Origin: Candidatus Methanoprimaticola hominis
GTDB taxonomy: Archaea > Thermoplasmatota > Thermoplasmata > Methanomassiliicoccales > Methanomethylophilaceae
DNA: 5,684 nt
Assembly: GCA_006954465.1 (NCBI GenBank)
Contig: LVVU01000080.1
Coordinates: 1 to 5,684 of the forward strand
Direction of reading: 5' to 3'
Each line of letters starts with the position of its first letter. The stretch's first letter is position 1. Below the pieces are notes generated by a model that was not told the origin of the DNA, did not search any database, and worked only from the letters and a program-made list of their open reading frames with translations. Shown here one piece after another: positions 1-5,508 of this stretch. A program made the position numbers and the translations under genes.

Positions 1-42
1 TACATTGAAAAGTATCACCCTGCACACAGAAAGAGTGAGTGA
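1..42 (+). CDS. atpB: A-type ATP synthase subunit B, C-terminal end (partial)
   Basis: Frame 1 reads YIEKYHPAHRKSE and stops at TGA 40-42. The IEKYHP tail followed by basic residues is how archaeal A-type ATP synthase B (non-catalytic, nucleotide-binding) subunits typically end, and subunit D follows directly, which is the usual archaeal order. Only 13 codons lie in the window, so the call rests on this tail and on the neighbour. The stop codon is two bases before the ATG of the D gene, so the two are certainly co-transcribed. The subunit would sit in the A3B3 head of the ATP synthase on the cytoplasmic side. Confidence 0.8.
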   Translation, partial: YIEKYHPAHRKSE

Positions 43-44
43 AC

Positions 45-680
45 ATGGCAACTACAGAGGTCAAGCCAACCCGGTCCGAACTGCTCGAAGTTAAGCGTAA
101 AATCAAGCTTACGCAGTCAGGTTATAAAATCCTCAAGATGAAGAGGGACGGCCTGATCATCGAGTTCTTCGAGGTCCTCGAGAAGGCCAGGAAGATGCGC
201 GAGGGCGTCTCCTCCGACTACGAGTCGGCAATGGAGAAGATCACCATCGCCAGAGCGGTCGAGGGAGAGATCGCCGTGAAGAGCGCGGCGTACGCCCTGA
301 AGGCAGACCCGCAGGTGAAGCTCGGAAGCAAGAGCATCATGGGAATGATGGTCCCGAAGGTAGAGGCAGAGCAGATCCACACCAAGATGACCGACAAGGG
401 CTACGGTGTGATCTCGACCTCCGCCTACATCGAGGATGCCGCGGCAGCGTTCGAGAAGCTTCTCGACACGCTTGTCCGCGCCGCCGAGGTGGAGACCACC
501 ATGAAGAAGCTGCTCGATGAGATCGAGAAGACCAAGAGGCGTGTCAACGCTCTGGAGTTCAAGATCATCCCCGAGCTCAAGGAGTCGGAGAGGTTCGTCA
601 AGTTCCGTCTCGAAGAGATGGACCGTGAGAACACCACCCGTCTCAAGCACCTGAAGAAGAAGGGAGCTGTAGAGGAATGA
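45..680 (+). CDS. atpD: A-type ATP synthase subunit D (central stalk)
   Basis: This 211-residue protein is a full-length V/A-type ATP synthase subunit D, the central-stalk shaft that couples rotation of the membrane ring to ATP synthesis in the A3B3 head. The family signature is at the N-terminus (residues 7-42): KPTRSELL, then KIKLTQSG and LKMKRDGL, followed by IIEFF. Both ends (about residues 10-65 and 130-200) are rich in charged heptad-like sequence, as expected for the antiparallel coiled coil, with a less regular middle segment. I chose ATG 45 over the in-frame GTG at 39 because the resulting MATTEVKPTRSELL matches the usual start of the family and GTG 39 overlaps the end of the upstream B gene. 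The gene is co-transcribed with B upstream, and its TGA overlaps the ATG of a small membrane protein. Length and motifs look intact. Confidence 0.96.
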   Translation: MATTEVKPTRSELLEVKRKIKLTQSGYKILKMKRDGLIIEFFEVLEKARKMREGVSSDYESAMEKITIARAVEGEIAVKSAAYALKADPQVKLGSKSIMGMMVPKVEAEQIHTKMTDKGYGVISTSAYIEDAAAAFEKLLDTLVRAAEVETTMKKLLDEIEKTKRRVNALEFKIIPELKESERFVKFRLEEMDRENTTRLKHLKKKGAVEE

Positions 681-826
681 AGTCGATGGAGGAGCGCGTC
701 GCGGAGATCCGCGACGACCCGGTCAAGCTGAAGCGGGCTTTCACCGCCATATGGGTGGTAGCCTATGGCATGCTGATGCTGGGTGCGTTCCTCATCATCG
801 CTGTTCTTCTCAGCGCCTACCTCTGA
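677..826 (+). CDS. Small single-pass membrane protein following atpD (unknown function)
   Basis: An open frame of 49 codons starts at ATG 677, which overlaps the atpD stop in an ATGA arrangement (677-680), and ends at TGA 824-826. The protein has a charged, amphipathic N-terminus (MKSMEERVAEIRDDPVKLKR, residues 1-20) and one hydrophobic segment (about residues 21-48) containing AIWVVAYGMLMLG. That is a clean one-helix membrane protein, with the basic end probably cytoplasmic. The ATGA overlap suggests translational coupling to subunit D. A second ATG at 686 could also be the start. I do not recognise a named family. Its position as last gene of the ATP synthase operon makes an accessory, assembly or ring-associated role possible, but this is inference only. 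Longer frames over the same bases (751-1029, 783-989) look like shadows. Confidence 0.72.
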   Translation: MKSMEERVAEIRDDPVKLKRAFTAIWVVAYGMLMLGAFLIIAVLLSAYL

Positions 827-838
827 TCAAACGCCCTT

Positions 839-860
839 TCCTCCCACGATCGCGGGAGGA
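839..860 (+). terminator. Candidate terminator hairpin after the ATP synthase operon
   Basis: TCCTCCC (839-845) pairs perfectly with GGGAGGA (854-860) around an 8-nt loop, 13 bases after the small-protein stop. No T-run follows immediately; the nearest is TTTT at about 895-898. Archaeal termination relies mainly on T-tracts, so this may instead be a 3'-end stabilising or processing structure. The pairing is seen directly and the role is inferred. Confidence 0.45.
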
Positions 861-962
861 GGGGGTCTTAACTCATTCTCCTTCGGATCGCCCCTTTTCC
901 GGCACCGATCCAACGTCTTCCATCCTCCCGGGGCTTGCTCTCGCGTGTATTTTGTGCAGACG

Positions 963-1019
963 AATCTCGATATTTTATTCCGAGATTAATACTAAATACA
1001 ATTTCGTGTTACTCGGAAT
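963..1019 (+). promoter_or_regulatory. Promoter/operator region of the ABC importer operon with overlapping inverted repeats
   Basis: This is an AT-rich island in otherwise GC-rich sequence, just before the permease gene. Two TATA-like boxes are visible: TATTTTAT (971-978) and CTAAATAC (992-999). The second lies about 30 bases before ATG 1026, which would give an almost leaderless transcript and would fit the lack of a clear Shine-Dalgarno there. Two perfect inverted repeats overlap these boxes: AATCTCG (963-969) with CGAGATT (981-987), and ATTCCGAG (977-984) with CTCGGAAT (1012-1019). They share CGAG at 981-984. Such dyads over a TATA box suggest an operator. A metal-responsive repressor such as a DtxR/MntR-family protein would fit a metal-uptake operon, but the regulator's identity is inference. 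Confidence 0.55.
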
Positions 1020-1025
1020 GAAAAG

Positions 1026-2099
1026 ATGAAACCCGAATGCAGTCAAGCGGGTAACTCCAAGTTCAGAGAGACGCTCCGTAAGAGCGCCAAGACGAAGATC
1101 CTCGTGATCATCCTGGGCATCATCGGGGTGATCGTCGCCGCTACCTTCTCCATAGTCATGGGTTCGTACGCGATCTCGCCCGCTGAGGCGTTCGGGGCCA
1201 TATGGGACAGGATCGTCGGCAACCCCGCCGCGGATAAGACGATAGACCACATAGTGGTCAATCTCCGTCTGCCCAGGATCCTCAGTGCTGTCGTCTGCGG
1301 TTTCGCCCTCGCGGTATGCGGTGTGGCGATGCAGAGCATGCTGAAGAATCCGCTCGCAGACCCTTACACCATGGGGATATCATCAGGAGCCAGCTTCGGA
1401 GCGGCGATCGCATTGATCCTCGGAATAGAGGTGATCGCCGGCGGAGGCGTCATCATCAACGCCTTCGTGTTCGCGCTCATCCCCTCCTTCGTCATCCTGT
1501 TCCTCAGCAAGTTCAGGAAGGCCACGCCTACAATGATGGTCCTCTGCGGAATCGCCGTGATGTATATGTTCAACGCGCTGACGCAGCTATTCATGCTCAT
1601 CGCCGACCCGGAGGATATGGCGGCGGTATACCAATGGACCGTCGGATCCATCGACGGTGTGGACTACGGGAATCTGATGCTGATGCTGCCTGTCGTCATG
1701 GCAGGCTCGTTGTACATCATGTACGCCGCGAACCAGCTGAATGTGATGGGGATCGGCGACGAGAGTGCCAAGACGTTGGGTATCAACGTCGACAGGAAGA
1801 GGCTGATCTTCCTGATCGTCATCGCGTTGGTCGCAGCCTCCGTGGTCAGTTTCACCGGTGTGATCGGTTTCATCGGCCTGGTGGCGCCCCATATGCTCAG
1901 AACCATCATCGGTTCGGACAACAAGTATCTGATCCCTGCAGCAGGGGTGTTCGGTTCTCTCATCCTTGTGGTCTCTGATATCGTCTCCAGGTTCATCGCC
2001 GATCCGATCATCCTGCCTGTCGGTGTGATCACATCCTGCATAGGAGGGCCTCTGTTCCTCTATCTCGTCATGCGCAACAGCAGGGAGGTGTGGTCTTGA
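1026..2099 (+). CDS. FecCD-family ABC transporter permease (iron/siderophore/cobalamin type)
   Basis: This 357-residue multi-pass membrane protein matches the FecCD/BtuC permease family, which forms the homodimeric channel of importers for ferric siderophores, heme or cobalamin. Family landmarks appear in order: a first membrane helix (about 25-47) after a basic cytoplasmic tail; NLRLPR (79-84); QSMLKNPLADP (103-113) followed by MGISSGASFG (116-125); the cytoplasmic coupling-helix region GDESAKTLGI (244-253), which contacts the ATPase; GFIGLVAPHMLR (281-292); and LPVGVITSCIGGPLF (330-344) near the C-terminus. Length is normal and the frame is unbroken. The start at 1026 has only a weak upstream purine run, so leaderless translation is plausible. 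It is the first gene of a three-gene operon, and its TGA overlaps the TTG start of the ATPase. The transported ligand cannot be assigned from the permease. Confidence 0.95.
   Translation: MKPECSQAGNSKFRETLRKSAKTKILVIILGIIGVIVAATFSIVMGSYAISPAEAFGAIWDRIVGNPAADKTIDHIVVNLRLPRILSAVVCGFALAVCGVAMQSMLKNPLADPYTMGISSGASFGAAIALILGIEVIAGGGVIINAFVFALIPSFVILFLSKFRKATPTMMVLCGIAVMYMFNALTQLFMLIADPEDMAAVYQWTVGSIDGVDYGNLMLMLPVVMAGSLYIMYAANQLNVMGIGDESAKTLGINVDRKRLIFLIVIALVAASVVSFTGVIGFIGLVAPHMLRTIIGSDNKYLIPAAGVFGSLILVVSDIVSRFIADPIILPVGVITSCIGGPLFLYLVMRNSREVWS
2083..2090 (+). promoter_or_regulatory. Ribosome binding site that decides the ATPase start
   Basis: GGGAGGTG lies inside the last permease codons and ends five bases before TTG 2096. 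An in-frame GTG at 2090 would use the last base of this site itself, so it cannot be served by it. The site therefore favours TTG 2096 as the true start. Confidence 0.7.
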
Positions 2100-2863
2100 C
2101 CGACGTCAGGTTCGAGAACGTCACCTTCGGCTACGGGGACGAGCCCGTATTCGAGGATGTGAACATCGATTTCTGCGGTTCGGGGCTGACCTGCATCCTC
2201 GGACCCAACGGGGTCGGGAAGACGACCCTGGTCAAGTGCATCAACAAGCTGCTCAAGCCAAAGTCCGGAAGGGTGCTCGTCGACGGCACGGATGTTCAGA
2301 CGCTGAGCCTCCCGGAACTGGCGAGGATCATGGCCTTCGTCCCAAATTCCTCCACAAGCGTCTTCTCCATGAGCGTCGCGGAGGCGATCCTCATCGGGAG
2401 GCATCCCAGAGCGGGATGGACCACTTCCGAGAAGGATATCGAGGTCGTGGACGAAACGATCCGTCTCCTGGGATTGGAGGAGTACTCGGACAGGGACATC
2501 CGCGAGCTCAGCGCAGGACAGCTCCAGAGGGTCCTGATCGCCCGCGGTCTGGTCCAGGAACCGGAGATCCTGATCCTGGACGAACCCACATCGAATCTCG
2601 ACGTCAGGTACCAGATGGACGTCATGAGGTTCCTCAAGGACTACGCACGGGAGAAGGGGATCCTGGTGCTGATGGTCTGTCACGATCTCAACATAACCGC
2701 GGCCTATGCCGACCGTGTGGTGCTGATGCACAACGGCGGCATTTTCGCCGACGGGAAGGCATCCGATGTCCTCACGGAAGAGAACATCGAAACGGTTTAC
2801 AGAGTAAAGGCGAAGGTGATGGAGATAGAGGGAACCTATCACATCGCTCTTCTACCGGAATGA
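2096..2863 (+). CDS. ABC transporter ATP-binding protein, FecE/BtuD type
   Basis: This 255-residue cytoplasmic ATPase would drive the FecCD permease. Numbered from TTG 2096, it shows an A-loop Tyr13, Walker A GPNGVGKTT (36-44), signature LSAGQ (138-142, in place of LSGGQ), Walker B ILILDEP (158-164), D-loop NLD (167-169) and switch His196 in CHDLN. The segment SVAEAILIGRHPR (93-105) is typical of iron/cobalamin importer ATPases. An oddity: the Q-loop position after FVP is Asn84 rather than the usual Gln. The TTG start gives MTDVRFENVTFGY, overlaps the permease TGA (2097-2099), and has a well-spaced GGGAGGTG ahead of it; GTG 2090 is the alternative and adds two residues. The next gene follows after nine bases. 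All catalytic residues other than the Q-loop are present, so the protein is probably active. Confidence 0.95.
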   Translation: MTDVRFENVTFGYGDEPVFEDVNIDFCGSGLTCILGPNGVGKTTLVKCINKLLKPKSGRVLVDGTDVQTLSLPELARIMAFVPNSSTSVFSMSVAEAILIGRHPRAGWTTSEKDIEVVDETIRLLGLEEYSDRDIRELSAGQLQRVLIARGLVQEPEILILDEPTSNLDVRYQMDVMRFLKDYAREKGILVLMVCHDLNITAAYADRVVLMHNGGIFADGKASDVLTEENIETVYRVKAKVMEIEGTYHIALLPE

Positions 2864-2872
2864 GGTGATCGA

Positions 2873-4327
2873 ATGGATAAGAAGATGCAGATCGCAGCGA
2901 TCGTGGTGGTCGTCATAGCCATCGCGGCGGTCGCTGCGGTCATGATGCAGGACAAGGACGGAGGTTCGGACGAACCTGCCAACGGCAAGCTCGTGGGCAA
3001 GGTCGTCGACGAGAAGGACTTCCCTAACACCGACTCCAGACTGTGGGTGTACGGCAACGCCAATGAGGATGACAGGATCGACGAGAAGGACGTCGAGTTC
3101 ATCCAGAAGATCATCGACGGAAAGGAAAAATCCACAAGGCTCGCCGACGCGAACGCCGACGGAGCCGTCGACTCCCGTGATATCGAGTATCTCAAAGCCA
3201 TCATCAAGGCTTCCGAGAATCAGAAGGATGAGATCGATGTCTATTACATCGACAGCTACTTCACGATCTCCAAGGTCTCCTGGCCCGTCAAGAACATCGC
3301 CACCACGTACTGCTCCGGGCTCTACACCGCAGCAGTCGCCGGCATCGTCGACAAGATCGTCCTGGCCGACGAAACGATCAAGAACTACTGGTCCTGCGTG
3401 GACAAGAAGGTCATCAACGCCGCCGGACTCCTCGGCAGCACCGAGTCCCCCAACTACGAGGAGATGATGAAGAGCAAGTACAAGCTCGACGTCTACGTTC
3501 CCGGATACTGCGACTCGAATGCCGACCTGCAGAACGCCAAGAAGCTCAACCCCGTCGGCATCGATGTCATGTACATGAACACCTCGGACAACTCGGGCGT
3601 CGATTATCCCAACGAGTACATCGACCGCTCCATCGTGATGTTCGGGTTCCTCCTCCAGGGCAACCTCGAGACCACTTACAAGTACCTCGACTGGCACGAC
3701 AAGTACGTCACCCTGATGGAGGACGCTGTCAAGAACATGCAGGACAAGGACAAGTCCGCCCTAATGATGTCGAGATCCTCCTTCAGCTACAGCGAGACCG
3801 GGAAGATCTCCATCACCGGGAAGAACAACACGAACCTCATCCACGCGGAGTGGGCGGGGGTGTACGCGCTGGGTCAGCACGGATACGAGATGCTGAACAA
3901 GAACTATCAGAATCTCACCAAGGAGCAGATCCTCACTCTCATCGACGGGCAGAAGCAGCCTGCGATGTACATCATCGACAACGAGCACGACGGACTCCGC
4001 GGTCAGCGCATGCTCACCGAGACCATAGCCGCCAACGCGAAGGAGCTCTCCGGAGCGAAGACACCCGTCTACTACCTCGGTATGGCGAGGGAGGCCGGCA
4101 ACAGTCCCATGTACGTGATCGAGATGGCGTTCTATCAGAACATCATGTATCCCGATCTCTACAAGGATGCGAAGGAGAAGGTCGATTACAAGACCCTCTT
4201 CGACGAGTTCTTCCAGATGTTCCTGCCCAACATCTACGAGGACAAGGCTCTGTACGAGAAGGTCGAACCCGGATACAATGGACTCATCGACCACTTCTTC
4301 CTCGACTACGGCATTTACAAGGCATAA
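2873..4327 (+). CDS. Membrane-anchored ABC substrate-binding protein with dockerin-like module
   Basis: This 484-residue protein is the likely ligand-binding component of the importer. Residues 5-25 form one hydrophobic helix after a short basic start (MDKKMQ). No lipobox Cys follows, so it is probably held by an uncleaved anchor with the rest outside the cell. Residues 60-113 hold two dockerin/EF-hand-like calcium loops: N62-x-N64-x-D66 with D70 and D73, then D92-x-N94-x-D96-G97 with D100 and D103, each followed by a helix (VEFIQKII, IEYLKAII). From about residue 120 the sequence resembles periplasmic-binding fold 2 proteins (PF01497-like): a GLYTAAVAGIVDKIVLADE segment at 149-167, and many aromatic residues. 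That domain assignment is weaker than the operon context. GAGGTGA (2862-2868), overlapping the ATPase stop, is a good ribosome site four bases before ATG 2873. The ligand is unknown; iron chelates, heme or corrinoids are all possible. Confidence 0.88.
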   Translation: MDKKMQIAAIVVVVIAIAAVAAVMMQDKDGGSDEPANGKLVGKVVDEKDFPNTDSRLWVYGNANEDDRIDEKDVEFIQKIIDGKEKSTRLADANADGAVDSRDIEYLKAIIKASENQKDEIDVYYIDSYFTISKVSWPVKNIATTYCSGLYTAAVAGIVDKIVLADETIKNYWSCVDKKVINAAGLLGSTESPNYEEMMKSKYKLDVYVPGYCDSNADLQNAKKLNPVGIDVMYMNTSDNSGVDYPNEYIDRSIVMFGFLLQGNLETTYKYLDWHDKYVTLMEDAVKNMQDKDKSALMMSRSSFSYSETGKISITGKNNTNLIHAEWAGVYALGQHGYEMLNKNYQNLTKEQILTLIDGQKQPAMYIIDNEHDGLRGQRMLTETIAANAKELSGAKTPVYYLGMAREAGNSPMYVIEMAFYQNIMYPDLYKDAKEKVDYKTLFDEFFQMFLPNIYEDKALYEKVEPGYNGLIDHFFLDYGIYKA

Positions 4328-4338
4328 ACCCTGAAAAC

Positions 4339-4404
4339 CCTGGCTTCGACAGCCGCCCCAATGCGTACAGGCATACGCGATTGCGAACAGCTGTCGAAGT
4401 CAGG
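4339..4404 (+). repeat. 66-nt two-tier hairpin between convergent genes
   Basis: Bases 4339-4353 pair with 4390-4404 over 15 consecutive positions; the only non-Watson-Crick pair is G4343 with T4400, a G-U wobble in a plus-strand transcript. Inside, CAAT-GCGTA (4359-4367) pairs with TACGC-ATTG (4374-4378 and 4380-4383) with one bulged G (4379) and a 6-nt loop. The two stems are joined by a 5/6-nt internal loop. On the minus strand the mismatch would be C-A, so the fold favours plus-strand RNA, that is, the 3' end of the importer transcript, 11 bases after its stop. No T-tract follows. It could be a transcript-end or processing structure, a small RNA, or a palindromic mobile repeat; sequence alone does not decide. 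Confidence 0.7.
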
Positions 4405-4454
4405 TGCATTCGACCACTCGGGAACAGATGACGGAACGATGGAGGAGCATCGCC

Positions 4455-5480
4455 TCACTGCCCCGCATCGTCCCTGCCTACCTTCTCGGCCCAGCTTCCG
4501 TCTATGCAGAATGCCGCATACAGGGGCACGCTGTAGAGGCCTTCTTCGTACCCGTAGTTCTTGGATGAGATCCGTATGGACGATCTGGGCGAGTACCTCT
4601 GACGCAGTTTCCTCAGACTCTTGGAATCCGTACGGTCACCTGATTTGACCTCTATCGGAACGACCTCTCCGTCGGCATCCTGGAACAGGAAGTCCACCTC
4701 CGTGTTCTGGTCGGGGTTCCAATAATATGTGTTCAGACCATTGGCTGAAAGGGACTGGGCAACATAGTTCTCCGCCATCACCCCTCTGAATCTGTCCCCC
4801 GCTCTGCCCGATACCACTGTCTTGAAAGGGACCTCGGCCTTGGAGCACAGCATCCCGGTGTCCGCCATGAACAGTCTGAAGGAAGAACCGTCCACGAATC
4901 CCGACAGGGGGGCCGTAGGCTCCGTGACCATGTCGACACGGTTCACAATCCTCGCGGCCACCAGCCTGTCCACCGACGTGGAGTACTGGGATGAACGTCC
5001 GCCCTTGGCGATCTTGCCGTATTGGAACTTCAGATTGTCCTTCATCAGCTGTGATATCATGCTGTTCCATGCACGGAGCGTCCGGATGACGGTATCGGAG
5101 GAACCGGCATGCTTGGATATATCGCCGATGAGACTGTCGTTGAGTCCTCTTTGAACAGCCATCACCATATTGGGATCCCCGGTATCCACATAGGAGGATA
5201 CCGCTTCCGGCATCCCGCTGACAGCGAGATATTCGCGGTACATCTCTAATGCGGAGTCATGCAGCGGCATCTCGGACATGTCGTTGAAATGTTCGCGGAT
5301 CGAATTCGTCAATGCCTTTCTGCCAGTGACCCATGCATATTCCTCCAGATCCATCGGATTCATCTGGATCTGTTCCACGGTCCCGACGGGGAAGGAGCGT
5401 TTCGACGTATCCGATCCGTTCTGCCCGTTGTCGCCCGCTATCAGTCCCAACAGACTTCCTGTGGTGATTATCGGTGGAGC
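4455..5480 (-). pseudogene. DUF4143-type AAA ATPase, 5' end displaced by an IS element
   Basis: On the minus strand this frame encodes the C-terminal part of the widespread archaeal/bacterial AAA ATPase family with a DUF4143 domain. From 5478 downward it reads PPIITTGSLLGLIAG, the conserved sensor-like TGSLLG segment, then SFPVG and the MNPMDLEEYAW region. Numbered from TTG 5450, it continues with SGMPEAV (78-84), GDISKH (109-114), DTGML (197-201) and a nuclease-like C-terminal module with AENYVAQSL (226-234), EVDFLF (251-256) and PIEVKSG (265-271). The usual N-terminal portion, about 100-120 residues with Walker A and Walker B, is absent: the frame meets TGA at 5502-5504 inside the element's hairpin. 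The start at TTG 5450 is only the first possible start codon and not a natural gene start. The retained part has no stops or frameshifts, so the disruption looks recent or the remnant is under selection. The gene converges on the importer operon. Confidence 0.85.
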
Positions 5481-5508
5481 TAGGTGACATCCGAGTTGGT
5501 GTCACCTA
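5481..5508 (-). repeat. Right-end hairpin of the IS200/IS605-type element
   Basis: TAGGTGACA (5481-5489) and TGTCACCTA (5500-5508) form a perfect 9-bp inverted repeat around a 10-nt loop. It sits at the 3' end of tnpB, and the tnpB stop lies within one arm (5502-5504). IS200/IS605 elements carry subterminal hairpins recognised by the TnpA transposase rather than terminal inverted repeats, and this is the right place for the right-end one. The cleavage site should lie a few to about 15 bases beyond, toward 5465-5480. Confidence 0.8.

Noticed and set aside
751..1029. Plus-strand open frames of 92 and 68 residues after the ATP synthase genes (751-1029 and 783-989).
   Set aside because: They start inside the coupled 49-residue membrane protein in other frames, run through the hairpin and the AT-rich promoter, and have low-complexity composition without recognisable domains.
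2060..2842. Long minus-strand open frame of 260 residues opposite the ABC ATPase.
   Set aside because: It is antisense to a gene with all ABC motifs. Its composition (many His, Asp, Val, Leu) is the usual mirror of GC-rich coding sequence.
2852..3697. Minus-strand frame of 281 residues opposite the binding protein, rich in Val, Asp and Gly.
   Set aside because: It is a shadow of the real plus-strand gene. The repetitive Val/Asp composition comes from GTC/GAC-rich codons read in reverse.
4437..4452. Short hairpin CGATG/CATCG just beyond the ATPase stop on the minus strand.
   Set aside because: Only five base pairs with a 6-nt loop and no T-run. It is too weak to call a terminator.
4361..4648. 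Plus-strand open frame of 95 residues starting inside the 66-nt hairpin.
   Set aside because: It crosses the palindrome and then runs antisense to the conserved DUF4143 C-terminus, with no domain and no ribosome site.
5481..5508. The 9-bp inverted repeat considered as a standalone transcription terminator or CRISPR-like repeat.
   Set aside because: It contains the tnpB stop codon and lies at the expected right-end position of an IS200/IS605 element. It occurs once, without repeat units or spacers.
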